Source: Tubulanus polymorphus (lineage: Eukaryota; Nemertea; Palaeonemertea; Tubulaniformes; Tubulanidae). From it: a DNA stretch of 64,000 nucleotides. The DNA lies in NCBI RefSeq assembly GCF_964204645.1, contig NC_134033.1, positions 8,838,231-8,902,230 of the forward strand, read 5' to 3'. Shown one piece after another: positions 1-11,622 of this stretch (position 1 is the first letter of the stretch; every line of letters begins with the position of its first letter). The notes below the pieces were generated by a model that was not told the DNA's origin, made no database searches, and saw only the letters and a program-made list of their open reading frames with translations. Both the position numbers and the translations under genes were made by a program.

Positions 1-438
1 TAGGTATTGTTTCTTTTTAATACCCAGTGATTGTTTTGATTGAGGTGTAAGCGAATATTCACTTACACGTGGCCTCCACGTGCGCGCGGAGTGCTACATG
101 ACATACACACAAGCTCGTACAGTACACTACTAAGGGTGATGCTGTAACGCGTGCACGTTTGACACGAAAATAGGCTGAATAATCATAGCAGAAGATGAGC
201 GCTGTGTTTTCTGTTCGATAGAATTTGTAATAAATTGTAATTTCTTGTGACCTGAAAATACTAAGCAGCAAACTAAAAGGTCTGTCGAGGTCTGAATATT
301 GTAGTGGTAAATTCCAGGATTTAAACGATCTAATAGCTGATTTCTTCTGTAACGGTATTTTAGCTTCCGCGGCCAACATTGGAAGAGGTATCCAAGACCC
401 AATATTCAGCCACCCTCTGATATGTGACATGAATTTTA
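1..438. other. No gene recognised
   Basis: The stretch before the first inverted repeat contains open frames on the minus strand, but none resembles a known protein or shows exon boundaries I would trust. It may belong to the intron upstream of the CARNMT1 exons. Confidence 0.4.
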
Positions 439-1019
439 GGCCATCCCAAAATAATGGTCTGTTTGCCGAACCCGACCGACCCGACTTCAAAGGTACCGAG
501 TGAAAACTTTTTTCTGGGATTCATTGAAATAAATTTCATTTTTGATAAAAAGGGCCGACCGACCGACCCACTGCCGACGTATGAGCTACATATGTTTGAA
601 TTCAAGTGTGCATTGTCGGAAAACATGCCTTGACATGTGGCCTGGTTTAGGTTTTCCAGGAAACTGGCAGTGTTCCAATAAGCTGCCATTCATTCTAATA
701 GTGACTATATTAAAGCTGGTAACGTAAAAGCGCGCACATATTCAATGTACTGTTTATTTTTTAACACAGAGATGACGCTCTGGACGAAGTTATAATTGTA
801 GAATAATTCTTGAAATCTACGCTATTAGACAAATTTTTCCCGTGCACAACGTAGATGATTTGTTGCGATATTGTTTCCATGTAAAAAAGCCCAATGGTGA
901 AAAATTTGTTTTTGTTGCCCAAAAGTTTTGCCAAAAAAATTGCTACCTACCTACCTACCAAATCATGCTGAAAAGTTGAGTCCGTTTTACGGCAAACAGA
1001 CAATTATTTTGGGATGGCC
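439..1019. mobile_element. Inverted-repeat-bounded element (MITE-like)
   Basis: The segment 439-467 is the reverse complement of 991-1019 at 28 of 29 bases. The interior has no coding capacity I recognise. Part of the interior (about 480-800) recurs in diverged form at 2155-2475, so the family is dispersed. No target-site duplication is clear, so the superfamily cannot be assigned. The true ends could lie slightly outside these repeats. Confidence 0.5.
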
Positions 1020-1451
1020 TTATTTGAATATTTTTTCATATTGTGAAACATATTTTTTTGAAAATGTAAGTTTCCCTGCCGCGCCTACCTCTACCCTACA
1101 AAATATTGGGCGTGGACCGTAAACAAATGTATATGTTTGGTCTTATTTGACTACAAAATAATTCTTTAAGACAGATAAAAAACAATATTAACTTGTGGAA
1201 CTTTGAAGTCACGAATTAAAAAGATTTTTCAAGCAATGCCCTTATTCCAAACAACCTCTAGCTTTCAAGGTAAACCACACTTTGCCCATGGGCAATTTAT
1301 TTTTAGGAGTTAATCCGTTAACGCCGTTACCTTTTCTCTATGGGGATATGGGGTGGTTACCATGTAAATATAAACGTATCAAACATCAGATACGATTTTG
1401 GAAGCGAATGATATCTATGCCAAATACGAGAATAACTAAGCAAATGTTCTT

Positions 1452-2005
1452 CTAACCTATGAAAATAGCAATGTTGATACATGGTGTAGAAGATTTTTCA
1501 ATAGAATATGTACCCCTCTTAATTGTGTAATTAACTTCACAGATCAGTTGCATATAACAATAGATGACATTTTTACCGTATATAAGGATGCTTGGAAAAT
1601 ATCACTAAACACCAAACCACCAAAGTTCAGAACTTATAGGACAGTTAAGGAGAATCTTTCCCCCAAAGTTCAGAAACCACCAAAGTTCAGAACTTATAGG
1701 ACAGTTAAGGAGAATCTTTCCCCCGAACCTTATATTACATCAAACCTATCTAGATATAAGAGATCGCTATTGGCTCAAATCAGAAGCTGCACCCTGGGTC
1801 TACAGATCGAAATTGGACGATACCGTAATATAAGGCTCGAGGATAAGATCTGGCCTTTTTGTGAAAACAAGGTAGAAAGCGAATTTCATTTTGTCATGGA
1901 ATGCCCTAAATTTTAAACCCAGAGATCTGTTTTATTGAATGAAGTTAAAGATATTGACCCTCATGATGGTTTCATTCGTAACTATGGTTAATTGTATACT
2001 GATTG
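1452..2005 (+). pseudogene. C-terminal remnant of a LINE reverse transcriptase ORF2
   Basis: The + frame reads through the characteristic tail of a non-LTR retrotransposon polyprotein. It includes a segment like RSLLAQIRSCTLGLQIEIGR and then FCENKVESEFHFVMECP, the usual Cys/His tail with a final HF-x3-CP motif. An in-frame stop at 1914-1916 interrupts it and the same frame then continues to about 2003. No reverse transcriptase core lies upstream, so this is a 5'-truncated dead copy. A tandem duplication lengthens the middle of the frame. The RT fragment at 23001-23170 may belong to the same family. Confidence 0.6.
1615..1724 (+). repeat. 60-bp tandem duplication inside the LINE remnant
   Basis: A 50-base block at 1615-1664 recurs exactly at 1675-1724, a period of 60 bases. 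It keeps the reading frame, giving two copies of a PPKFRTYRTVKENLSP-like segment. Confidence 0.85.
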
Positions 2006-2154
2006 AACTTGTTGCTAACCCGACCACATAGATAGATTTTTTCTAGTTAAGGCTCTTTTGATAAAGGCAAATGTTTCTCCGATCACTCACAAAATGACTT
2101 GCCCGTGACTAGGCTTTTTGATGAAAATATCCACAGCGCTGTACCTATAACCCA

Positions 2155-2475
2155 ACTTGAGAATTACCGAGTGAAATCTTTTTTCTGAGATTCTTTGAAA
2201 TGAATTTTCATTTTTTACAGAAAAAAAAGCAGCTGACCAACCCACTGCCCATTTATGTGGCACAAATGTTTCTATAGGATTTACTTAAATCAGTACGCAT
2301 CATATGAAAACCTGCCTTGAGGCATGGCCTAGTTTAAGTTATCCAGGGAACTAGCAGTGGTACAACTCAACTACCATTCATTCTAGATCTTACAGAGCAC
2401 ATATGTGCCGTCTTTCATTTTGAAAGCATAGATGACGTTCTGGATGATGAACTAACATTATTCTTGAAATCTAGG
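2155..2475 (+). repeat. Dispersed repeat, diverged copy of 480-800
   Basis: This block matches the interior of the inverted-repeat element at 480-800 over about 300 bases with many substitutions. It lacks the 29-bp terminal inverted repeats. Confidence 0.6.
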
Positions 2476-3589
2476 CAGGTAAATTCATCAGCATGACTTC
2501 AAAGTTTCTTTTCTCTTTGAATTTCTCATAAAAGTCCATATGAAATTATACGTAAAACTCAGAAAAATAGTCCTCGAAACTAACTAAGATGAGACTTCAA
2601 TTATAAAACTGCTTCAAATCTGTAGATTTTCCAGCTTTTCCAGTTTTCTCTCTTAATTGACACAAGATAGCTTTGTCACTTGCTCAGTCTGTCTGAAATC
2701 TGTTGCGCTTTCCTTAGTTTGTTAAAAGAACAAATGAATTTATTTCTGCAAGAAGAAATTGAAAGAATTCTGTCAAATGATAATTGTTTTCCCACTTGAT
2801 GTCGTATCGGGATATCCCTTGACTTCTCGCACCGATATGGCTGTTGTGATCGATCCTTCAAAAAAAGTAATTCATACTCGCCGAGGGGTGTTCATTACGG
2901 TTTTATCGTAGGCCCAGAAACATTTTTTCATTAAAGATACAGCAACGTATATTTGGTTGTGATATGAGGCCTTGGTAAGGGACATAAAACCAGTTCTTCT
3001 CATGTGTATAAGCAGCTAGGATTTTTGTTCAGGAAGCCGGTTCATCCCGTATCACGTGACTAATACAGTGTTACGATCCTCATTTCAAAAGTTATCAACT
3101 TGTTCAGATTAATCGTTGTCATCAGATTTACTCTTACAAAAGTTTCAAAGATAAAAAGATGATGCAAAAGTATAGGGGGTGATGATGATCTCGCTCTGCT
3201 GGTCTGGCGCGATTGGTAACCGGGTGAACGGTAAAAGCGTTCAGCGCCTGTTTTACTTATCGTTGCATATTGCATTTCAATGCGTATTTAGGTGACACTG
3301 ATTTTGTATCTACTACGATGTGTATGTATTTTATCGATCGGTTGCATACACCAGACACGCCCGCGCGCGTGGCAACAATAGTAATGTATATAGGCCTACT
3401 GTTGCCATGCGTGTACGTGGCGAACACTTTCAGATATCATACACTGTGATGAATTTTAGTGAACATTCATCAGTGCATTTTGACTGCAATAATTCAGGGC
3501 TCGACATGTAATGCATGAGATGCTGTAATTGTCATTGAATGAGGACGTGCCATATTGGAAATAGCCATTACCTTCCAAAATATAATAGT
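2476..3589. other. No gene recognised
   Basis: Short frames on both strands (about 2676-2861 minus, 3060-3275 minus, 3320-3511 plus) have no recognisable motif or splice context. I see nothing else in this stretch. Confidence 0.4.
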
Positions 3590-4330
3590 CATTTGTGGGT
3601 TCAAGATTGCCCCAAGTGCTAGGAAAACGCCTTTAATTTCAAAAATTTTCTGCTATTCATTCTCCAATTGATACAAAGCTGAATTTGGAATGGGGCCTCC
3701 TCACCAAAACTTACTGGAGACAGGAGGTTTTTCGTGAAAATCTGAATGCAAACATCAGTTTTAAAAGGCTAATCAGGAAGCAAAGTCTCCTCTATGATTG
3801 GTTTAGCCGCAAAAGTCAGCAGGTGTTCACATGAACCTGGGGTATCTTGTCTTACTTCTAGATTTTATTTTAAGATTTAGAATTGTATTTTAAAGGGGTC
3901 ATGAAGAGGTTTTTGAGATATGGCTGAAAATATCTTTTACCATCAATTATAACCTATTTATTGATTAAGTGGTCAAGAAATTAATTTTGCATTCTTCAAT
4001 TTCTGTTAAAACAAGATTTTTGGTCTGCCGTGCTGATTTATTCTCAACCCTGAAGTGTGATGTCATTCTGAGTACCCAGACCAAAACAACATGGTGTAGT
4101 GTATAGAAACGGGTGATACTAACAGAGATTTAAGTGCAAAATAGTGCCTTTTGCATGAGGGAATTTTCATACATTTTGCGAAAGGTTCGGGGGAAAATGG
4201 CTTTTTCAGATGGTTGACCTCAACATGTTAATTAGTGCTTGAATTGCAAATTCAATCAAATTTCATTCAGCAAAATATCAAATCCAATTGAATTTTATTT
4301 CATTGAACAAGAACGACACAAAAATTTATC
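3590..4330 (+). repeat. Dispersed repeat, family shared with 19605-20150
   Basis: Two blocks (about 3590-3900 and 4200-4330) match 19605-19870 and 20015-20150 in the same order and orientation. The spacing differs, so one copy has an internal indel. No coding capacity is recognised. Confidence 0.65.
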
Positions 4331-5261
4331 AAATGAAAATGAGAATCATGATATATGTTTATTGCTATATGCAATTGCAATTGTTATTTTGAAACATCAA
4401 CATTGTTGACTTACTGCACATCAACTCAGCCTCTTTTATAATTCATAGTAGTTATCAATGTATATAAATGTTACAGATTTTAGAGCATAAAAATCAGCTT
4501 GATTTTGTCTCTCTCATTGAATCTTAATATCCAGTAAATGGGTTGGCACAATCACGTAAAAATACACTATTTTTGAAGTTAAGTGATTCAGGAAAACAAG
4601 GACACATTGCATTTGTCAACAATTGGTTCATTATTGTTCAAATCATTTAACAGACTTGACTACCTCCACTATGTAAGAGTAGCTACTACTCTTTTTAAGA
4701 GCTCAATTACTACCAAAATTATCATGATACTCTCGAGAGCAAAATAAAAAGCAATTTGATTTCACTTTGAAAAAAAATAACTATTTTAGACATCAAATTA
4801 TGGTGAAAACTACTACAAATGTAGATACCAAGGTAGTCAGGTCTGCTTTAGATTAATTTATTAATATCTCTGTTACAGCCACTGTGTTTTGTTCTCATCA
4901 TCCCTTAAGTATTTTGATTTTCCTATCTCTTGTTGTACTTTTCCAAAGTTAGCTAGCCCGTCATATGAATTGACAATATTACTAAACATTAAGGTTCATG
5001 TCATCACTATCGATAACGTTTTGTGGCTGTATTGTCAGTTTCACTAATGACACAAATTGATTAAGCTAAGATGACTGTTATTAAGGTTATTAGCTGTAAG
5101 ATTATCACATGTACGTACAAATTACAATCAGAATTGGTAAACAGTCACCATTGTAGTCTTGATCCAGATGTACACGAGTTGGACTATTTGATTAGTAATG
5201 TTTTGGTTTAAGCCTCTGTGATTTTATTTTATAGATTCATCTATTGATTGATTTTAAACAG
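4331..5261 (+). other. Probable CARNMT1 intron sequence
   Basis: AT-rich sequence ending in a splice acceptor (AG at 5260-5261) before the first recognised CARNMT1 exon. I could not find the preceding exon in the window, so this intron probably begins further left or outside the window. Confidence 0.5.
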
Positions 5262-5365
5262 GGCCTCTGCTGTACCATTTCGCCGACATGCCGAAAGAAA
5301 AGAGCCTTGAGCTGTCATACGAAGATGTAAGATCCATCATCCTGAAAACCGGATTCATTTTCAAG
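5262..5365 (+). CDS. CARNMT1: Carnosine N-methyltransferase, penultimate coding exon
   Basis: This exon encodes 35 residues beginning GPLLYHFADMPKEKSLELS and continuing YEDVRSIILKTGFIFK. This is the conserved C-terminal part of the SAM-dependent N2227 methyltransferase family that makes anserine from carnosine. It is flanked by AG at 5260-5261 and by a GTACAT donor at 5366. The first codon is split: one base comes from the exon upstream and two from here. The exon ends in phase 0, which matches the start of the exon at 7382. The catalytic SAM-binding exons must lie upstream and were not found. The frame is intact, so it appears functional. Identification rests on recalled family conservation. 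Confidence 0.85.
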
Positions 5366-5554
5366 GTACATGAAGCTTACCAACCTTTAGAGAGCCCTCT
5401 TGCTTTTCTGGCATCGTGTGATTAAATCGTTACCAGTCCTAAATTACTTATTGGATCATTTCCAAAAATAGTATGAATATTCTATGGAGTTAGATCTATC
5501 ACAATTAAGGGCCATTTTTTGGCTTTGAGGTCCATATTTTTATGAATAGCTACT

Positions 5555-5690
5555 CGTCCTACAGTTTTGATCGGATCGATCTATGACTTTGTACCAATGA
5601 TCTGATGGGCTCAGGCTTAAAACAATATAGAGCTGTTTTTTTGGATTTGACCCCCAGGGGGTGCCCTAGGGCCTCCGACCCATATTTTTG
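5555..5690 (+). repeat. Repeat unit, copy also at 6790-6945
   Basis: A block that includes a stretch reading as a gagctgtttttt run and a gggggtgcc motif recurs at 6790-6945. The two copies flank the longer dispersed repeat at 5697-6710, which suggests that the longer repeat inserted into, or is bounded by, this unit. Confidence 0.55.
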
Positions 5691-5696
5691 GCTCGC

Positions 5697-6710
5697 ATTA
5701 GCGAGCCTATGTCAACGGTCTGGCTGATCGATAATCATTCGTTTGCTTAATACGCTATACTCAAAGCTATTTTCAGCACACTCAAACACAATTTTAGTAG
5801 CCTGTAATTTCACTACTAATGGGGGAATTGAACGGATTAAGCAAAAATATATTTCATAATTGGTTTTTCTTTATGGTGCGCAAAGTTGAAAGCCGTGGCT
5901 TTCATATTTATTTAGAAATTTACCAAAAAGTGTCAAAAATTTGATTTATTTGAGCATGTCTTTTTATGCAGCATCTTTGACTGTCCAAAATTACACATGT
6001 GAAAATTCAATGCTATTTGCATCGGAAGAACTTTATCTTGCCAAGATCTGATGCTTTGTTCGGTAGTTATGGGCTTTCAAAGACAAAACCCCTCGAAATC
6101 TTGGTTGTATAAAATTTGTGTTGACCTGGTTTTGATTTCCATCATGACGTCATAACATTGAACGAGGTAGGTCAGCTGGGCCGCGTTATTTCACAACAAA
6201 ATGGCACGATTGAATAGGTTGATATTAATCATTTCTAGCGTGAATACTGATACTCAAGGTGTATGATATAACGATTTAATGTGTGCGATGTGTTTAATGA
6301 TTCATCTAGTTTGATATCCCGTGCGTAAGGTAACTTTGCGTCATGATATCTGACGAAAATCTGGTTTCAAAATGCAGAATTCATTAATTGAAGCATTAGC
6401 GAACCGTTTTGGAGCCTGATTATTTGTATTAGTTTGTTAATTGCGGCACAGTAATGAGCGTTCGCGTTGAAAACAGTTGTGTTCAGTCGCGTAGGCAATA
6501 TTGCATTATACTCTCGTGTTCACTGTGTGTATGTATCAGGTATAGAGTACGCGTGCCACGGTGTAGATGGCGCGTAACAACAATTTATCCGATTGAAGAT
6601 GTAAGCTACTTAAAGCGATCCTATCGTGTAATTGTTAAAAACCATTTCAGTTGATAAACTTTGTTTCGTCAGTAATCTGGCCTCAAATTTGAAGAACTTG
6701 GGAGCTTCTG
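5697..6710 (+). repeat. 1-kb dispersed repeat, copy 1
   Basis: This block aligns collinearly with 23178-24330 with scattered substitutions and small indels. It begins with an AGCGAGCCTATGTCAACGG motif. A short relative of the start lies at 13292-13340. It lies in the intron between the two CARNMT1 exons. Frames within it are short and match nothing I know. Confidence 0.75.
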
Positions 6711-6956
6711 TTTTTGACCCTTTTTGCGTACCAGTAGGCTACGTGACATGTTTTTTGTTTTTGACATGTTTTTGTTACGTGTCCCACAGTTTTAGTTGGA
6801 TCAAGATAAAACTTAATACCAATGATCTATGGGCCAAGGCCTAAAACAATTTAGAGCTGTTTTTTGATTCGATTCTCAGGGGGTGCCCAAGGGCCTGGGG
6901 CCCATATTTCTATGAATCGCTATTAGTTTTAGTTAGATCAAGATGAAACTTAATAC

Positions 6957-6960
<4 letters not shown>

Positions 6961-7042
<82 letters not shown>
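6961..7042. repeat. (AT)n microsatellite
   Basis: An uninterrupted AT dinucleotide run of about 41 units, followed by a degenerate TGATAATGA-rich tract to about 7175. Confidence 0.95.
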
Positions 7043-7045
<3 letters not shown>

Positions 7046-7381
7046 AATGATGATAATAATCATAATGATAATTAACACATAGTTAACAGATAAAGATTAA
7101 TAGGAATAATGATAATGATAACAATATTAATACTGATGATAATAGTAGTAATGATAGAAATAATAATAATAGTAAATATACTATTATATTAGTATTAGTC
7201 AAGGAGATTCACAGTACAATATTTATGGATTGGCTCATTAACAACTATTCAGCTTCTTGACTTTTTTTCACCGTTAACTAAATCAGAAAAATTATCCGGT
7301 TCTATATATGGACACCTAAAATTATAGATTCCAGATCCTTCATCATCTGCATGTTGAATTTTGTAAGTTATTTTCTTTCAG

Positions 7382-7486
7382 AAAGAAAATCTACACGTAA
7401 AATCAGGATATACGCAAAATATAAACTCAATGTTATCATATGAGTATGACAGTGTTTTTTTTGTTGTTGAGAAGACACTCTCTTAA
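7382..7486 (+). CDS. CARNMT1: Carnosine N-methyltransferase, terminal coding exon
   Basis: A pyrimidine-rich tract and AG at 7380-7381 precede this exon. It encodes 34 residues starting KENLHVKSGYTQNINSMLS and ending YEYDSVFFVVEKTLS, then TAA at 7484-7486. This is the usual end of the CARNMT1 family, where a YT-x-N-x2-SM segment is followed by Y-x-C/D-x-V-x-FVV-x-K. The phase joins the exon at 5262-5365 directly. The usual Cys before VFFVV is Ser here. The enzyme is predicted to be cytosolic/nuclear. A 3' UTR with AATAAA follows. Confidence 0.88.
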   Translation, partial: KENLHVKSGYTQNINSMLSYEYDSVFFVVEKTLS

Positions 7487-7945
7487 CGCCCTCACATGGA
7501 TAGAGAAAGTGTATCTGACAAAGAAATGAGCTTGGACTGTGAATCCACTGCTCCGGAAAAGATGGCTGCTTCCATGCCATTATGTGTGATATCATGAAAA
7601 ATCTATAATTGTTGATAGTGGTGAATGAAAGGTGTATGCTATTTGGAGAATTTTGAGATCGGGTAAATAAATGTAAATGCTATTAGTGGTATTTGACCAT
7701 GGGTGTGAGCTGGGGATGCATACATCTTTTCTGGAATTTTTCATTCTTTGTAAGTTCTGTAATCCTATGCATTAGAGGAAATATGGCATACATGTTACGT
7801 TCATGGAAACCCTTGATATAAGATTGTCTGGTATTCAGACAAATTCTTCACTTATGTACAAGAAAATGTATGTTGTAATGACATGATAATGATTAAAGAA
7901 GCATTGTTTGAATTTTCAACATAATAAAAGATTTATACTTATACT
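7487..7945 (+). other. Probable CARNMT1 3' UTR
   Basis: A non-coding stretch directly after the CARNMT1 stop codon. It contains AATAAA at 7666-7671 and again at 7923-7928. The end at about 7945 is inferred from the second signal. Confidence 0.55.
7923..7928 (+). promoter_or_regulatory. Candidate polyadenylation signal AATAAA
   Basis: A canonical hexamer about 440 bases after the CARNMT1 stop, in T/A-rich context. An alternative lies at 7666-7671. Confidence 0.5.
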
Positions 7946-8019
7946 ACAGTTGTTTATTATGTCCTTCTGGTGCTAGTTAAAATTGTCCTGTTAATATAGT
8001 AAGACAACAATTAACTATA

Positions 8020-8240
8020 GACATTTTAGCATTCTCACAAGGAGGATAGACATGAAGGATTGAATTATACAAATTAATCTTAGGTAACAATTGTCAAGAC
8101 AACAATAAACAGACACTTTAGCATCCTGATGAGGAAGATAGACATGAAGGATTGAATTCTGCACCTGACGAGGAGGATAGACATTAAGGATTGAATTAAG
8201 CATCCTGACGTGGAGGATAGACATGTAGGATTGAATTATA
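8020..8240 (+). repeat. Imperfect tandem repeat (about 40-85 bp units)
   Basis: A motif reading gaggaggatagacatgaagg and then attgaatt recurs four times with different spacer lengths. The units are imperfect. Confidence 0.75.
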
Positions 8241-8451
8241 CTAGTTAATCTTATGTAACAAAATCGTCACCTGGAAGTATTACCACTGTAAAATCAGAGT
8301 GAATTGCCGCTACTGTAAGGGAAAATAAAGGTCTTGAACCGGGACAAGAGGATACACAACAGCTCACTAGAATAAAGGATTCCTTCCAAGAGAGCGATAG
8401 ATACGCCACCTATCTTTAACATTAATTAACAAGTTTCAAGGTCATTGGTTT

Positions 8452-8635
8452 TTAGCCCGCTTGGGAGGCGTTGAATAGTAGAATAACTTAGTATTTCCTT
8501 ATTATATTGGTACCTAGGGATATTTTGTTACCAAGATCGATTGCAAAGTTGTAGCTCTTGACATGTTCTATGATTGTGGTGAGTTTAAAGGTCATTGGTT
8601 TTTGTGAATGGTCACCAGGGAGTGTCCCGACCGTG
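8452..8635 (+). repeat. Fragment of the 1-kb repeat family of 21967-22955
   Basis: It starts with a TTTTTAGCCCGCTTGGGA-like end. It then jumps directly to the internal GGCGTTGAATA section and continues to the CACCAGGGAGTGTCCC region, so the first two-thirds of the family sequence is deleted. Confidence 0.65.
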
Positions 8636-8827
8636 AAAAATAAGATAGATTTTAAATTCAATTTTACTTCTATTCTGAGCAGCCATGTGCTTACTATTGT
8701 TACATCAATTTCCTGTATTTAGTACATAATTCTGATACTGGCGGCACCACTGCATAGTCTATAGTTATTTTCACCTAGGTTTGGTGACACTCCCGGCGGA
8801 GAAGACGATACACGCATGAAGTAATAA

Positions 8828-8911
8828 AGAACCTCCAAACGCTGGGTTCTTAATAATATATAATTAGAACCTCTGAACACTGGGTTCTTAATATAGAAAT
8901 AGAACCTGTGA
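8828..8911 (+). repeat. Minisatellite, about 35-bp units
   Basis: Three copies of a unit containing GAACCT, then ACTGGGTTCTTAATA, run into the 90-bp duplication that follows. Confidence 0.75.
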
Positions 8912-9091
8912 ACACTGGGTTCTTAATAATAAACTCAAAAATCATTCAATCACTTCGATTTTAAAGTACAGCACAGTTGATGTGCGCGAAACGCAAAATC
9001 GACACTGGGTTCTTAATAATTAACTCAAAAATCATTCAATCACTTCGATTTTAAAGTACAGCACAGTTGATGTGCGCGAAACGCAAAATCG
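8912..9091 (+). repeat. Tandem duplication, 90-bp unit
   Basis: 8912-9001 and 9002-9091 are identical except for about one base. The location, just beyond the 3' end of the minus-strand BEL/Pao remnant, would suit a decayed LTR or 3' untranslated part, but I see no second LTR. Confidence 0.85.
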
Positions 9092-9149
9092 TTTTAACAT
9101 AAATTATATCCTATTTAATGTCAGTTCAATTCGATACTTCATAGACGAT

Positions 9150-9759
9150 TGTCACTGATGAAGTCCTGTAAAAGTTCTCTGGCTTTCACGGCAGCTTTCC
9201 TAACCGGTCGTTTTAGGATAATGTTTTCGGTGGGTGGTTCGATTTCTCCATCCGATTGTGATGACTCGCTACTTTCCACTTTTCCGGGACACTCTAATGG
9301 ATATAGTGTATTGATTGCGTCTGTTAGTATTTCCTGATGGAAGTTTTACCACTACAGAACGACATTCTCCATCTGAGCTTGACAATTTTTCTTCAATTTT
9401 CCCAAATTTCCAGGAACCTCAGGGCAAATTGTCTTTTATCAAAACAATATCCCCAACCTCAGGCACAAATGGTGACTGAATGAGGCGCTTTTAATGCAAA
9501 CTTTTTTCTTTCTCGCAGACTGAGAAGATAGTCTTTATAGAATTTATTCATAGATAGAATTTATTCAGGTGTATTTGACCCTTTTCCACAGACTAGCCAT
9601 TTTTTCTCCAGAACTCATTCCAGGCTGCTCATAATCTGGGTCATCAATTTCATCATCGATATAAACATTATCAGCTGGAATTCCTGTCTTAGTCTTAATA
9701 GACAAGAAATCCCCAGGTGTTAAGGCAACACCAGAGTTTATATCTTCACCAACATACAC
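9150..9759 (-). pseudogene. BEL/Pao polyprotein, C-terminal DUF5641-like segment
   Basis: The minus frame around 9565-9759 reads ALTPGDFLSI, matching the start of the DUF5641 domain that ends BEL/Pao polyproteins. Further down (about 9250-9550, with a stop and frame changes) come NKFYKDYLLSLRER, then PEVGDIVLIKDN and W-x-FGKIEE, all in the expected order. The sequence is broken by stops and at least one frameshift. It sits directly against the integrase fragment because the integrase core between them is missing. Confidence 0.7.
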
Positions 9760-10309
9760 GATAGGTCTCGAATTGTATTGCCTTAACTGTAAGGCAGGTA
9801 AACAGACAAACCCAGATTTTCATTACTTCATTTGCTTCTCGAATGTACAGAGGACCAAAATAGTCCAAGCCAGTATAAGTAAATGGAAGAGATCTACAGA
9901 CTCTTTCTTTCGGCAGTGGTGGCATGTCAGGTGCTTTAAACGGTCCACCTTCATAAAACCGGCAAGTTCTGCAGCTTTTTATGACTGTTGACTTCAACTC
10001 TACCGCTTGGACCCAGTACTCACTGCGAACATCAGCTAATGTCTGGGATGATTGTAGATTCTCACTGTGTAGATTCTTTTGATGATAATGGGTTATTATC
10101 AGATTAGTATATTCATTTTTCTTTGGTAGTAATTTTGGCTGTCTACTACCTTCTGACATGTCGCTATTCACCAGCCTACCAGCACATCTGATGACAGAAT
10201 TTTCATCTAGGAACAAACCTAACTTCTGTTTCAGTGTGTTTTTCTGGTTATGTTTTACAGCATAAAGTACATCAGCATATGTCGATTTCTGAGTGGCTTT
10301 ATCCCACAT
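9746..10309 (-). pseudogene. BEL/Pao integrase N-terminal fragment
   Basis: The 187-residue frame carries an integrase zinc-binding region (HYHQKNLHSENLQ, then CRTCRFYEGG). It also has the first catalytic Asp of the integrase core in the context YTGLDYFGPL. The frame stops soon after KAIQFE, so the remaining two catalytic acidic residues are absent. The next recognisable sequence is the DUF5641 segment, implying an internal deletion of about 200 residues. The element cannot integrate by itself. Confidence 0.75.
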
Positions 10310-11622
10310 CAGTTAAGCTGTCTCCAATAATTCAGCTGACAGTTCAGAATCAACTTTTTTCTTCAACAAAATGTCGAGGAATTTTATGATCCATGCCGTC
10401 ACTCTCAAGAGTTTTAACCAAGTTGAATAATTTTTTGCTTCAAGACCAAAGGGACCTAGGTTTCTTCCTGTTAGGCCCTCCCCAGCCACGAGTTTTAACT
10501 CGCTTGAAACGACTTCCTTGAAACTGACAATGATCTCTGAACCTACTGTTTTCTGGATATCTTCTGAGTTTAAGTACATCAGTATTCCAGGATGGCCATT
10601 TATCATGAGATACCAGTAACCACTCTGGGCCACGCAACCAACTCATGTTGTTTTTAATTTCTTCACAGGTTTTCGGTTTTGTGGCGAGATCAGCTGGGTT
10701 TATTTCTGATGCTATATATCGGAATTGTATATCTTCAGACTTCAAAATTTCAGTTATCCTGTTTTTGACAAATACAGATAACCTTTTCTTTGTTTTCAGC
10801 CATTTGAGGACACGTTGTGAGTCGGTCCACAAAACTCTACTTTCAATTGGCAAAGAAAGCCCATTTTCAATTAATTTCAAACTCCTAACTCCTATCAAGA
10901 CAGCTAAGAGTTCCATACGAGGAATACACATGTAGTTATCTTATTCCCTTTAGGAGCTAAACGAGCTTTAGCAAATACCAGGTTAACACGACAGACGTCA
11001 CCGATAGTTACTCTTAAGTATACAACAGCAGAGTATACACGATTTGAAGCATCACAGAAGCACAACAGGTGATAAATTTCTTTATCACCACTACCAATAT
11101 AGCGTGGTATTTCTATGTACTGTAAGTTCTTCACCTCTCGAGAAATTTTCTGCCATTCTTTCATTTTGGCTGAATCCAGTTCATCATCCCATTTCATCTC
11201 TTCACTCCATAATTTGTGGAGAAATAGTTTGCCATCAATAACAATAGGCGCCATATACCCCATAGGGTCATACACCGATGCAATTTCACTAAGTACTGTC
11301 CGCTTAGTTACGGTCTCATATGTAGAATCGTGAGGCGAAGGAATTTTTAAGGTATAATCAACAGTAGACCACCAATTACCCATCACCTTCAATAATTTTC
11401 TTTCATCAGGATCACTCTCTGGTATACTGTTTAAAAATTTGCTTGAGTTCGAGGCGAATTCTCTTAAATTCATACCTGCACTGTGAAACAATTGTTTTGC
11501 TTCATGGTAGAAATTAAGGGATTTTTCATCATTCTGACAACCAGTGACTACGTTGTCCACATAGATGTTTTTTCTTATTTTCTTAGCCACTTCAGTGTCA
11601 GCTTCTCGCATGATATTCATCA
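10310..11622 (-). pseudogene. BEL/Pao reverse transcriptase-RNase H remnant
   Basis: From 11622 downward the minus strand reads YVDNVVTG in place of the polymerase YVDD motif. It then reads VYDPMGYMAPIVIDGKLFL, WDDEL and the RNase H segments FCDAS and IPRMELLAV. A frameshift near 10930 splits the RNase H, and another near 10630 leads to the linker YSTWLKLLRVTAW. Gag, protease and the first half of the RT are absent. The 5' end abuts AT-rich copy A at about 11622. Confidence 0.8.

Noticed and set aside
8020-8240. Possible CRISPR array
   Set aside because: Units are imperfect, spacing is irregular and the DNA is clearly eukaryotic.
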